Shown here: positions 33,013 to 41,389 of the stretch, piece by piece
Layout of the letters: each line of letters opens with the position of its first letter
How positions within the stretch are numbered: the first letter of the stretch is position 1
Source: Limnohabitans sp. Rim47
Lineage (GTDB): Bacteria > Pseudomonadota > Gammaproteobacteria > Burkholderiales > Burkholderiaceae_C
Assembly: GCF_001517545.1 (NCBI RefSeq)
Contig: NZ_FBYA01000001.1
Span: 619,268-683,267 of the forward strand
Length of the DNA: 64,000 nt
Reading direction: 5' to 3'
Position numbers and translations under genes: made by a program
Notes under the pieces: model-generated
The model's database searches: none
Seen by the model: the letters and a program-made list of their open reading frames with translations, nothing else
Told to the model about the DNA's origin: nothing

Positions 33013-33801
33013 TCAGCCGATCAAACGGGCTTGAAGCTCGGCCACTTGGGCACGCAGTTCTTGGTTTTCTGCGCTCAAGGCGGCCACACGCTCATTCAGT
33101 CTTTGAACCTCATCCAAAGTCGACGTTGTGGCGTCTTCTTGGGCAGGTTTGCGGCTGGTGTCGCGCACCCGTTTGGCGGCTTGCTTTAATTTGTCCTTGC
33201 CCGCCAAAGCCGCCGATTTTTGTTCTTCGGCAGGCAGACTGGCCACAGCGGCTGCGGCGTTGATGGAGATCGCGCCGGCCTTGATGGCGGCCAGCAGCTC
33301 GGGTGCGGCTTGTTTCTGAATTTTCTCGATTTGCACCACTTGGCTGCTGCTCAAGCGGGCGGCTTTGGCAATGTCAGCTCGGCTTTTGAGTGGATTGGTT
33401 TCGGCTGTTTCGGTGCTTTTGTCGGGTGAAAACGCCACTGCATCGGCGTCACCCGTCGCGGCGATGGCATTCGCCCGCCGCGCAGCCAAAATCTCGCGTT
33501 TGCGCAGTGCCAGCACGCCTCGCTGGAAATCTGACACGCTGCGCCTTCCCAAGTGCTGGTCAATCATCCACAGGTGCACGTCTTCCATCGACTGAAAGCG
33601 CGTGTTTTGCACGGTTTGAAAAGGCAGACCCTGTTTTTGGCAAATGCCGTAGCGGTTGTGTCCGTCGACCAACACATCGCCCCAAAGCACAAGCGCATCG
33701 CGGCAACCTTCGGCCATGATGCTGCGCTCGAGCGCCGCGTGTTCATCGGGTGTCAAGGGGTCGATGTAGGCTTTGAGTTCTTCGTTGACGGTGATGTTCA
33801 T
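33013..33801 (-). CDS. ParB/Srx-like domain protein
   Basis: A 262-residue protein. Residues 1-75 resemble a ParB N-terminal nuclease-like domain (LTPDEHAALERSIMAEGCRDALVLWGDVLVDGHNRYGICQKQG), followed by a helical region with an HTH-like stretch (KSRADIAKAARLSSSQVVQIEKIQ) and a C-terminal coiled coil (DEVQRLNERVAALSAENQELRAQVAELQ). This differs from the chromosomal ParB and resembles plasmid or integrative-element relatives. The frame runs on through the tRNA-Gly gene; I start at the ATG at 33801. No ParA is adjacent. Confidence 0.78.
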   Translation of the reverse strand: MNITVNEELKAYIDPLTPDEHAALERSIMAEGCRDALVLWGDVLVDGHNRYGICQKQGLPFQTVQNTRFQSMEDVHLWMIDQHLGRRSVSDFQRGVLALRKREILAARRANAIAATGDADAVAFSPDKSTETAETNPLKSRADIAKAARLSSSQVVQIEKIQKQAAPELLAAIKAGAISINAAAAVASLPAEEQKSAALAGKDKLKQAAKRVRDTSRKPAQEDATTSTLDEVQRLNERVAALSAENQELRAQVAELQARLIG

Positions 33802-33868
33802 GGGGAAAATAGGGCAGTCGGACGTGCAACAGGCTGGGCGTTCGCAAAGACCAAAGGGCCTGAACGCC

Positions 33869-33890
33869 GAAGGCCCCTTTCGGGGCCTTC
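33869..33890. terminator. GC-rich hairpin downstream of tRNA-Gly
   Basis: GAAGGCCCC-TTTC-GGGGCCTTC, 7 bases after the tRNA 3' end on the minus strand. A clear U-run is absent, so this is a possible terminator or RNA-processing hairpin only. Confidence 0.5.
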
Positions 33891-33896
33891 TTTGTG

Positions 33897-33970
33897 TGGA
33901 GCGGGAGATGGGAATCGAACCCACGTTATTTGCTTGGGAAGCAAGAGTCCTACCATTAAACGACACCCGC
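33897..33970 (-). tRNA. tRNA-Gly (anticodon CCC)
   Basis: Read on the minus strand: acceptor GCGGGTG, D-arm GTTTAATGGTAGGAC, anticodon arm with loop TTCCCAA (CCC), T-arm GGGTTCGAATCCC and an encoded CCA. It closely resembles the glyU type. The acceptor stem has one U-U mismatch at positions 6/67. A TACAAT box lies 8 bases upstream of base 1. Confidence 0.96.
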
Positions 33971-34144
33971 GTGCTTTGATTGTACTGCCTGAAAACACGG
34001 CAAGGCAGGTGCTTACGGGGGCGCTTGCGTGTTCGATTTGTCACGCGTGTGACCTGATTGGGCTTGGCTGGGGGCTAACCCGATGGACGCACGGGCTGCG
34101 GGTCCTTAAATTGAATGTTTTAACTCCTCAAGGAGCGCCTGCAC

Positions 34145-35167
34145 ATGAAAGTCCCCACCGAACCCCATGACCTGAACCCTGACCGCCCACGTCGTCAAAC
34201 ACTGCAAGGCATGGCCGGCATTTTGGCGGGCATGGCCGCGCCCGCCTTGATGAGCCGCAGCGTGTGGGCCCAGAGCGCCTTCCCCAACAAACCCATCACG
34301 CTGATTGCACCTTGGCCACCGGGCGGCAGCAGCGATGCTGTGATGCGTGCTTTTGCCGAAAGCGCTTCGCGCGCCTTGGGCGTGTCGGTGATCGTGGACA
34401 ACCGGCCCGGCGCAGGCGGTACTTTGGGCGCGACCGCCATGGTCAACGCCAAGCCCGATGGCTACATGCTGACGCAATTGCCGCTGGGCATTTACCGTCT
34501 ACCCCACATGCAAAAAATGGCGTTTGATCCGGTGAAAGACCTCACGCACATCGCGTGCCTGACGGGCTATACCTTTGGCTTGGTGGCGACCATGGACGCG
34601 CCCTTTAAGACGCTCAAGGAGATGGTGGCTTATGCCAAAGCCAACCCAGGCAAAGTGGAATACGGCAGCACCGGGACCGGCACCACGCCGCACCTGGCCA
34701 TCGAAGAGTTTTCGCAAAAAGCGGGCGTTGAGCTCAATCACATTCCCTACAAGGGCTCGGCCGAGTTGATGCAAGCCATTTTGGGTGGGCACATTCGCGT
34801 GATGAGCGGCACGACCGAATTCGCACCGCTGGTCAAAGAGGGCAAGCTGCGCCTTTTGGCCACGCTGGGGCGTAACCGCACCAAGGCATTCCCGGACATT
34901 CCGACGGTGAAGGAAAGTGGCTGGGACACGATCAGCGAATCGCCCTTTGGCATTGGCGGCCCCAAGGGCATGGACCCTGCGGTGGTGCGCGTGTTGCACG
35001 ACGCGTTCAAGAAAACGCTAGAAGACCCCAAGGTGCTCGAGACCCTGGACCGATTCTTCCAGCCTGTGATCTACATGGGCACCGAGGAATACACCCGGTA
35101 TGGACAGCGCACCTTCGAGGTCGAGCGTGGCACGATTGAACGCTTGGGTTTGGCCAAAAAGTCATGA
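34145..35167 (+). CDS. Bug-family (TctC) periplasmic binding protein
   Basis: A 340-residue exported receptor of the Bug family, very expanded in Burkholderiales. It has a twin-arginine-like leader (RRQTLQGMAGILAGMAAPALMSRSVWAQ, cleavage near 43), the PWPPGGSSD loop (about 57-65), and VDNRPGAGGTLG and STGTGTTPHLA segments. GGAG lies before the ATG. The membrane subunits TctA/B are not next to it, which is typical of orphan Bug proteins. The ligand is unknown, usually a carboxylate. Confidence 0.94.
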   Translation: MKVPTEPHDLNPDRPRRQTLQGMAGILAGMAAPALMSRSVWAQSAFPNKPITLIAPWPPGGSSDAVMRAFAESASRALGVSVIVDNRPGAGGTLGATAMVNAKPDGYMLTQLPLGIYRLPHMQKMAFDPVKDLTHIACLTGYTFGLVATMDAPFKTLKEMVAYAKANPGKVEYGSTGTGTTPHLAIEEFSQKAGVELNHIPYKGSAELMQAILGGHIRVMSGTTEFAPLVKEGKLRLLATLGRNRTKAFPDIPTVKESGWDTISESPFGIGGPKGMDPAVVRVLHDAFKKTLEDPKVLETLDRFFQPVIYMGTEEYTRYGQRTFEVERGTIERLGLAKKS

Positions 35168-35170
35168 AAA

Positions 35171-35190
35171 AAGGCACCCAGGGGTGCCTT
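35171..35190. terminator. Hairpin at the end of the Bug gene
   Basis: AAGGCACCC/GGGTGCCTT stem, 4 bp after the stop. No U-run follows on the plus strand; a run of A precedes it, so it would terminate better on the minus strand. Confidence 0.55.
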
Positions 35191-35204
35191 GATCTCAACC
35201 GCGC

Positions 35205-35232
35205 AAAGCCGCCAGCGCTGCTGGCGGCTTTT
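35205..35232 (+). terminator. Terminator between Bug gene and gabD
   Basis: AAAGCCGCCAGC-GCT-GCTGGCGGCTTTT; a 12-bp stem with short T-run, lying between two convergent genes and probably bidirectional. Confidence 0.75.
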
Positions 35233-35246
35233 GTCGCTTCTGGCCG

Positions 35247-36725
35247 TCATTTCAGGATATCGCCCACACAGAGGTATTTGATTTCCACATAGTCGTCCAT
35301 GCCGTGGTGCGAGCCTTCGCGGCCCAGGCCCGACTGCTTGACGCCGCCAAACGGTACGTGCTCGGTGGCCAAAATGCCCACGTTGATGCCGACCATGCCG
35401 TATTCGAGCGCCTCGCTCACGCGGAAGATGCGGCCCACGTCGCGGCTGTAAAAGTAACTGGCCAGGCCAAATTCGGTGTTGTTGGCCGCAAAGATGGCGT
35501 CTTGTTCGGTCTTGAACTTGAAGATCGGCGCGAAGGGGCCAAAGGTTTCTTCCTTGGCGCAGACCATGTCGGCGGTGGCATCGGCCACAACGGTGGGCTC
35601 AAAGAACTGGCCGTCCAAGCGCTTGCCCCCAGTGAGCACGCGGGCACCTTTGGCCACAGCGTCTTTCACATGGCGCTCCACCTTGTCGAGGGCCGAAGGC
35701 TCGATCAGCGGGCCTTGGTTCACACCCTCGGCAAAGCCGTTGCCGACTTTGGCCGTTTTGACCTTGGCTGCGAACTTGGTGGCGAACTCTTCGTACACCG
35801 ATTCCTGCACATAAAAACGGTTGGAGCACACACAGGTCTGGCCCGCGTTGCGGTATTTGCTGGCAAATGCGCCCTCGACGGCGCTGTCGATGTCGGCGTC
35901 TTCAAACACGATGAAGGGCGCGTTGCCCCCCAACTCCAAAGACATTTTCTTCACCGTCGGGGCCGATTGCGCCATCAAGATGCGGCCCACTTCGGTAGAG
36001 CCCGTGAAGCTGATGTGGCGCACCACGTCGCTCGCACACAGCACTTTGCCAATGGCAATGCTTTGCGGACCGTCGGCGGTGACGATGTTGAGCACGCCAG
36101 CTGGGATGCCCGCGCGGATGGCCAACTCGGCAGCCGCCAGGGCGGTGAGCGGGGTTTGCTCGGCGGGTTTGATGACCACAGGGCAGCCAGCGGCCAGGGC
36201 CGGGGCCACCTTGCGGGTGATCATGGCCAGAGGGAAGTTCCAGGGCGTGATGGCCGCGCACACACCAATGGGCTGCTTGAGCACCAGCAGGCGGCGGTTG
36301 TTGTCGAACTGCGGCAGCGTTTCGCCATTGACGCGCTTGGCCTCTTCGGCAAACCATTCCACAAAACTCGCGCCATAAGCCACTTCGCCACGCGACTCGG
36401 CGATTGGCTTGCCGTTTTCTGCGGTCATCAGCCGCGCCAGGTCTTCGGTGTTGGCGATCAGCAGGTCAAACCATTTGCGCAAGATGATGCTTCGCTCTTT
36501 GGCCGTCTTGGTTTTCCAGGGGCCCCAAGCGGCGTTGGCGGCGGCAATGGCGGCTTCGGCTTCGACCGCGCCGAGGTTGGCCACGCTGGCCAAGTGCCCG
36601 CCGGTGGCCGGGTCGGTCACGTCAAAACGCTTGCTGCCTGCGACCCATTGGCCGTTGATCAGGGCATCGGTTTTAAGCAATGAAGGGTCGTTGAGCAGGG
36701 CGAGGGGGGATGTGAGGGTGTTCAT
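35247..36725 (-). CDS. gabD: Succinate-semialdehyde dehydrogenase
   Basis: A 492-residue NAD(P)-dependent aldehyde dehydrogenase. The catalytic Glu is in SLELGGNAPF and the catalytic Cys in NAGQTCVCSNRFYV (about residue 300); the TPWNFPLAMITRKVAPALAAG and GLGREGSHHG segments are those of the GabD group. It oxidises succinate semialdehyde to succinate. CAGGAG lies before the ATG. A 20-bp palindrome sits 15 bp upstream of the start, and it is divergent from alaS. Confidence 0.93.
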   Translation of the reverse strand: MNTLTSPLALLNDPSLLKTDALINGQWVAGSKRFDVTDPATGGHLASVANLGAVEAEAAIAAANAAWGPWKTKTAKERSIILRKWFDLLIANTEDLARLMTAENGKPIAESRGEVAYGASFVEWFAEEAKRVNGETLPQFDNNRRLLVLKQPIGVCAAITPWNFPLAMITRKVAPALAAGCPVVIKPAEQTPLTALAAAELAIRAGIPAGVLNIVTADGPQSIAIGKVLCASDVVRHISFTGSTEVGRILMAQSAPTVKKMSLELGGNAPFIVFEDADIDSAVEGAFASKYRNAGQTCVCSNRFYVQESVYEEFATKFAAKVKTAKVGNGFAEGVNQGPLIEPSALDKVERHVKDAVAKGARVLTGGKRLDGQFFEPTVVADATADMVCAKEETFGPFAPIFKFKTEQDAIFAANNTEFGLASYFYSRDVGRIFRVSEALEYGMVGINVGILATEHVPFGGVKQSGLGREGSHHGMDDYVEIKYLCVGDILK

Positions 36726-36739
36726 GGGGTCTCCTGTAA

Positions 36740-36759
36740 TTATTTAACCTGTTAAATAA
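36740..36759. promoter_or_regulatory. Perfect palindrome upstream of gabD
   Basis: TTATTTAACCTGTTAAATAA, 9-bp arms around a 2-base centre, 15-34 bases before the gabD start codon. The core TTAAC-n-GTTAA is of the kind bound by MarR- or GntR-type regulators, but no such gene is adjacent. Confidence 0.65.
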
Positions 36760-36836
36760 ATTGTGCCATGGTTCGTACACTATCGCAGTTGGCGCATGCC
36801 GCCTGTCACGCAAACAACTGCCTGCGGGGGCAAACT

Positions 36837-36842
36837 TATAAT
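36837..36842 (+). promoter_or_regulatory. Minus-10 box upstream of alaS
   Basis: A consensus TATAAT lies 29 bases before the alaS ATG. No clear minus-35 box is seen at the usual distance. Confidence 0.5.
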
Positions 36843-36871
36843 CGCCGGTTGCATCTAAAGCAAAGAACACC

Positions 36872-39523
36872 ATGAGCCAAACCGTTATTTCCGTCGCCGA
36901 CATCCGCAAGACTTTCCTGGACTTTTTTGAGTCCAAGGGCCACACCGTGGTGGCGTCCAGCCCCCTGGTGCCGGGCAACGACCCGACCCTCATGTTCACC
37001 AACTCAGGCATGGTCCAGTTCAAAGACGTGTTTTTGGGCTCGGACAAGCGCTCGTATGTGCGTGCCGCGTCTGTACAGGCTTGCCTGCGTGCCGGTGGCA
37101 AGCACAACGACCTGGAAAACGTGGGCTACACCGCCCGTCACCACACCTTCTTTGAGATGCTGGGCAACTGGTCATTTGGCGACTACTTCAAGCGCGAGTC
37201 GCTGGAGTGGGCTTGGGAGCTTTTGACGCAGGTTTACAAGCTGCCCGCCGACAAGCTCTATGCCACGGTGTACATGGAAGACGATGAGGCTTACGCCATT
37301 TGGGAGGCCATTTTTGTCAAGGCGGGCTGGACGCCCGAGCGCATCGTGCAGGAAACCCGCATCATCCGCATCGGCGACAACAAAGGCGGTCGCTACAAGT
37401 CCGACAACTTCTGGATGATGGCTGACACCGGCCCTTGCGGCCCTTGCTCTGAAATCTTTTACGACCACGGTGCCCACATCCCTGGCGGTCCACCCGGCAG
37501 CCCCGATGAAGACGGCGACCGCTTCATCGAGATCTGGAACAACGTGTTCATGCAATTCAACATGGACGAAACCGGTGCCGTCACGCCGCTGCCTGCGCCT
37601 TGCGTGGACACCGGCATGGGCCTCGAACGGCTTGCCGCGATCTTGCAGCACGTTCACAGCAACTACGAGATCGACATTTTTGATGCGCTGATCAAAGCAG
37701 CTTCGCGCGAAACCGGCTGTACCGATTTGGGTCACAAGTCCTTGCGCGTGATCGCCGACCACATCCGCGCCACCGCCTTCTTGGTCAGCGACGGCGTGGT
37801 GCCGAGCAACGAAGGCCGCGGCTATGTACAGCGCCGCATCATTCGCCGCGCGATTCGGCACGGGTATTTGCTGGGCCAGAAAACCCCGTTCTTTCACAAG
37901 CTGGTGCCCGATCTGGTCCAACTGATGGGCGCGGCTTACCCCAACATGGCCAATCAAGCCGAACGCATTGCTGAGATCTTGCGCATTGAAGAAGTCCGCT
38001 TCTTTGAGACCTTGCAAAGCGGCATGCAGATTCTGGATGCGGCCCTCGAAGGTGGCGTCAAAGTGTTGCCCGGTGAAGTCGCGTTCAAGCTGCATGACAC
38101 CTACGGCTTCCCACTGGATTTGTCGGCTGACGTGTGCCGTGAACGCGGCCTGAGCGTGGACGAAGCCGGTTTTGCCGCTGCCATGGAAAAGCAAAAAGCC
38201 CAAGCCCGCGCGGCAGGTAAATTCAAGATGGACAAAGCGCTCGACTATTCGGGCGCGGGCAATGACTTTGTGGGCTATGACGAGCTGACGGCCCATGCCA
38301 AAGTGCTGGCCTTGTACGCCGATGGCAACGCCGTCACCGAGTTGAAGGCCGGTCAAGCGGGCGTGGTGGTGCTGGACACGACCCCGTTTTATGCCGAGTC
38401 GGGTGGGCAGGTGGGCGACCAAGGCGTGCTGCACAACGCAGGTGCGCAGTTCGATGTGGCCGACACCCTCAAGATCAAGGCCGATGTGTTTGGCCACCAT
38501 GGCGAATTGAAATCTGGCAGCCTCAAAGTGGGTGACGCGGTGCAAGCCCATGTGGACTTGGGCCTGCGCGCCGCCACAGTGCGCAACCACAGCGCCACGC
38601 ATTTGATGCACAAGGCCTTGCGTGAAGTGCTGGGCAGCCACGTGCAGCAAAAAGGCAGTTTGGTGAATGCCGAGCGCACCCGTTTTGACTTTGCGCACAA
38701 CGCACCGGTCAGCGATGCCGAAATCCGCGAAATCGAAGCGCGTGTGAACGCCGAAATTTTGGCCAACGCCGCTGCGCAAGCGCGTGTGATGGACATTGAA
38801 AGCGCCCAGAAAACCGGCGCCATGATGCTGTTTGGCGAGAAGTACGGCGAGACCGTGCGCGTGCTCGACATCGGCTCTAGCCGCGAACTGTGCGGTGGCA
38901 CCCACGTCAAGGCCACGGGCGACATTGGCCTGTTCAAGATCGTGGGCGAGGGCGGTGTGGCCGCTGGCGTGCGCCGCATCGAGGCGGTGACGGGCCAAAA
39001 CGCTTTGGCTTATCTGCAAACGCTGGAAGACACCGTCACCCAAGCGGCGGGCACCCTCAAGGCCCAGCCTGCCGAATTGAATGCCCGCATCGCGCAAGTG
39101 CTCGACCAAGTCAAGGCGCTGGAGAAAGAACTGGCTGCCGCTAAAGGCAAGCTGGCTTCGGCCCAGGGCGACGAGTTGATGGCTCAGGCGGTGGACATCA
39201 AGGGCATTAAATTGGTGGTGGCCAAGCTGGAAGGTGCCGATGCCAAAACCCTGCGCGACACCGTGGACAAGCTCAAAGACAAGCTCAAGACCGCCGTGAT
39301 TGTCTTGACCTCCGTGGATGGCGACAAGGTGCAGATTGCCGCGGGCGTGACAGCCGACAGCACAGGCAAAGTCAAGGCGGGCGAGCTGGCCAGCTATGTG
39401 GCCCAACAAGTGGGTGGCAAAGGCGGTGGCAAGCCCGACATGGCCATGGCCGGTGGCACCGATGCTGCGGCACTGCCCGCTGCGATGGCCAGCGTGCAGG
39501 CTTGGGTGACCGAGCGGGTTTGA
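36872..39523 (+). CDS. alaS: Alanyl-tRNA synthetase
   Basis: An 883-residue class II synthetase. The start DIRKTFLDFFESKGHTVVASSPLVPGNDPTLMFTNSGMVQFKDVFLG contains motif 1; the editing domain carries HSATHLMHKAL and CGGTHVKATGDIGLFKI (zinc/editing HxxxH and CxxxH); the C-terminal C-Ala domain ends KPDMAMAGG. All domains and the full length are present. The next gene starts on its stop codon (TGATG). Confidence 0.98.
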   Translation: MSQTVISVADIRKTFLDFFESKGHTVVASSPLVPGNDPTLMFTNSGMVQFKDVFLGSDKRSYVRAASVQACLRAGGKHNDLENVGYTARHHTFFEMLGNWSFGDYFKRESLEWAWELLTQVYKLPADKLYATVYMEDDEAYAIWEAIFVKAGWTPERIVQETRIIRIGDNKGGRYKSDNFWMMADTGPCGPCSEIFYDHGAHIPGGPPGSPDEDGDRFIEIWNNVFMQFNMDETGAVTPLPAPCVDTGMGLERLAAILQHVHSNYEIDIFDALIKAASRETGCTDLGHKSLRVIADHIRATAFLVSDGVVPSNEGRGYVQRRIIRRAIRHGYLLGQKTPFFHKLVPDLVQLMGAAYPNMANQAERIAEILRIEEVRFFETLQSGMQILDAALEGGVKVLPGEVAFKLHDTYGFPLDLSADVCRERGLSVDEAGFAAAMEKQKAQARAAGKFKMDKALDYSGAGNDFVGYDELTAHAKVLALYADGNAVTELKAGQAGVVVLDTTPFYAESGGQVGDQGVLHNAGAQFDVADTLKIKADVFGHHGELKSGSLKVGDAVQAHVDLGLRAATVRNHSATHLMHKALREVLGSHVQQKGSLVNAERTRFDFAHNAPVSDAEIREIEARVNAEILANAAAQARVMDIESAQKTGAMMLFGEKYGETVRVLDIGSSRELCGGTHVKATGDIGLFKIVGEGGVAAGVRRIEAVTGQNALAYLQTLEDTVTQAAGTLKAQPAELNARIAQVLDQVKALEKELAAAKGKLASAQGDELMAQAVDIKGIKLVVAKLEGADAKTLRDTVDKLKDKLKTAVIVLTSVDGDKVQIAAGVTADSTGKVKAGELASYVAQQVGGKGGGKPDMAMAGGTDAAALPAAMASVQAWVTERV

Positions 39524-40083
39524 TGTCGCTGTTGCGTGCTTGGGTCTCTGTGGTGCTTTGCGCACCGCTGCTGGCCCATGCCCAGTTTGACAAAACCCCT
39601 TGGCCTCGGTCGCAAGCTACGCCCAAGATGGACGTGGTGGATCTGCAGGGCCAGCGCTGGACCAGCGCCGACCTCAAGGGTCGGGTGGTCGTGCTCAACT
39701 TTTGGGCTACATGGTGCGGCCCTTGCAAAGAAGAAATGCCGTCCTTGCAGGCACTGCATAAAAGCCGAGTAAATGGCAAAGTAGATGGCCAAAGCGATGC
39801 CACTCAAGCCGTCGTGATCGGCATCAACGTGAAAGAAACCGCCAGCACGGTACGCCGTTTCATGTCTGCGCAGCACTTGGATTTGCCGGTGGTGCTGGAT
39901 GCGCAAGGCGATCTGACCCGGCAGTGGGGCGTGCGCATTTACCCGACCACGGTCTTGATCGGGCCAGATGGTCAAGCGCGTTGGCGTGTGGTCGGCGATG
40001 TGGATTGGAACGGCCCCATCTCGCGGGCTTGGCTCCATGATTTGCGGGCACAGCCTGTGTCTCAGGCGGTTCGCCAGCCATAA
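39523..40083 (+). CDS. TlpA-like thiol-disulfide protein
   Basis: A 186-residue periplasmic thioredoxin-fold protein: signal peptide LRAWVSVVLCAPLLAHA (cleavage near 19) and the redox motif WATWCGPCKEEMPSLQ (near residues 62-77). TlpA/ResA-type proteins reduce disulfides, for example in cytochrome c maturation. The ATG overlaps the alaS stop by one base, so it is probably co-transcribed with alaS. Confidence 0.9.
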   Translation: MSLLRAWVSVVLCAPLLAHAQFDKTPWPRSQATPKMDVVDLQGQRWTSADLKGRVVVLNFWATWCGPCKEEMPSLQALHKSRVNGKVDGQSDATQAVVIGINVKETASTVRRFMSAQHLDLPVVLDAQGDLTRQWGVRIYPTTVLIGPDGQARWRVVGDVDWNGPISRAWLHDLRAQPVSQAVRQP

Positions 40084-40257
40084 GCAAGGTCTTCTGGGCT
40101 TTTCCATCGGGCCATTCATAGGGCCATCCATCGGTCGGTCATAATCGCCGGACTTTGCGCGCTTTGTGCAGGGCGACCTGCCTTCGGGGCATTGGCTGTT
40201 TTTCATCACGCCTTGCATGTGCCGACAGGTCTCATCCCCTATTTCGGAGTTCTTTCC

Positions 40258-41376
40258 ATGACCACTGCCCGCCGTTCTTTGCTCAAAGGGGGTGCCGCTC
40301 TGGGCGCCATGATCGCTGCACCTACTTGGTTGCATGCCCAAACCACGACCCCAGCGGTTGAACGGCGCTTTGCCCCTGCAGTGGGCAACTGGCGTACGTT
40401 TGATGTGACCACCCGCGTCGAAATCGCTGACCCACAAGGTGCCACGCGTGTGTGGTTGCCTGTGCCCAGCATGAACACCGCTTGGCAGAATTCCCTGGAC
40501 ACCCGATTCAGCAGCAACGGCACGGCCCGAATGGGCAGCGACCTGGTGGAAGGGGCCCGCTTTGTGGTGGCCGAGTTCGCTGAAGGCGTGCGTCCAGTCA
40601 TCGAAATCACCAGCCGTGTGCAAACCCAAAACCGATCAGCCGAGTTATCGGCTGGCCGCAGCTTCGCGCCCGAAGCGGCCGATACCCTGCGCCACTACAC
40701 GCGTGCCACCCAGATGCTGCCCCTTGATGGCATTGTGCGCACCACTGCACTGCAAGCCACCAAGGGCGCGAAGACGGACGAGCAAAAAGCCCGAGCAGTC
40801 TATGACTGGGTGGTGAGCAACGCCTTTCGTGACCCCAAGACACGCGGCTGCGGCGAGGGCGACATCAAGACCATGCTGGAAACCGGCAACCTCGGCGGCA
40901 AATGCGCCGACTTGAACGCCTTGTTTGTGGGCCTTTGCCGTGCGGTGGGCGTGCCCGCTCGCGATGTGTACGGGATCCGGCTGGCGCCTTCGGAGTTTGG
41001 CTACAAAGAGCTGTCGGGCAACCCGGCCAGCCTCAAGGGTGCACAACACTGCCGCGCCGAGGTGTATTTGCAAGCCTATGGCTGGGTGGCGATGGACCCC
41101 GCCGACGTGGCCAAGGTCATGCGCCTCGAAACCGCCGATTGGATCAAAAAAACCAACCACCCCGTGGTGGCCCCGGTGTACAAGCACCTGTTTGGCGGCT
41201 GGGAAGGCAACTGGATGGCTTGGAACACATCGCACGATGTGAGCTTGCCTGGGGCCAAAGCCGGCCCTGTCAATTTCTTGATGTACCCGGTGGCCGAGAC
41301 GGCTGAAGGTCGTTTGGACTCTTACGCACCAGACGCGTTCAAGTACACGATCACGGCAACCGAAATCAAGGTCTGA
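40258..41376 (+). CDS. Transglutaminase-like domain protein, Tat-exported
   Basis: A 372-residue protein with a twin-arginine leader (ARRSLLKGGAALGAMIAAPTWLHAQ). The transglutaminase-like core is about 175-285: catalytic Cys near 216 in GGKCADLN, His in QHCRAEVYL and Asp in WVAMDPAD. Such bacterial proteins are often cysteine peptidases or amidases acting in the cell envelope. GGAG precedes the ATG at 40258. The 174-bp gap before it carries a CATAAT box near 40139. No partner is evident. Confidence 0.86.
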   Translation: MTTARRSLLKGGAALGAMIAAPTWLHAQTTTPAVERRFAPAVGNWRTFDVTTRVEIADPQGATRVWLPVPSMNTAWQNSLDTRFSSNGTARMGSDLVEGARFVVAEFAEGVRPVIEITSRVQTQNRSAELSAGRSFAPEAADTLRHYTRATQMLPLDGIVRTTALQATKGAKTDEQKARAVYDWVVSNAFRDPKTRGCGEGDIKTMLETGNLGGKCADLNALFVGLCRAVGVPARDVYGIRLAPSEFGYKELSGNPASLKGAQHCRAEVYLQAYGWVAMDPADVAKVMRLETADWIKKTNHPVVAPVYKHLFGGWEGNWMAWNTSHDVSLPGAKAGPVNFLMYPVAETAEGRLDSYAPDAFKYTITATEIKV

Positions 41377-41389
41377 TCACAGCTGCAGT

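Noticed and set aside
33802..34044. N-terminal extension of the ParB-like gene
   Set aside because: It reads through the tRNA-Gly gene and has no ribosome site.
33013..34140. Attachment-site repeat of the tRNA-Gly 3' end
   Set aside because: I found no second copy of the T-arm/acceptor sequence in the window and no integrase gene.
37172..39565. 797-codon open frame opposite alaS
   Set aside because: It mirrors alaS in the complementary frame; its composition (His/Gly/Ala-rich) and lack of domains are typical of GC-rich antisense frames.
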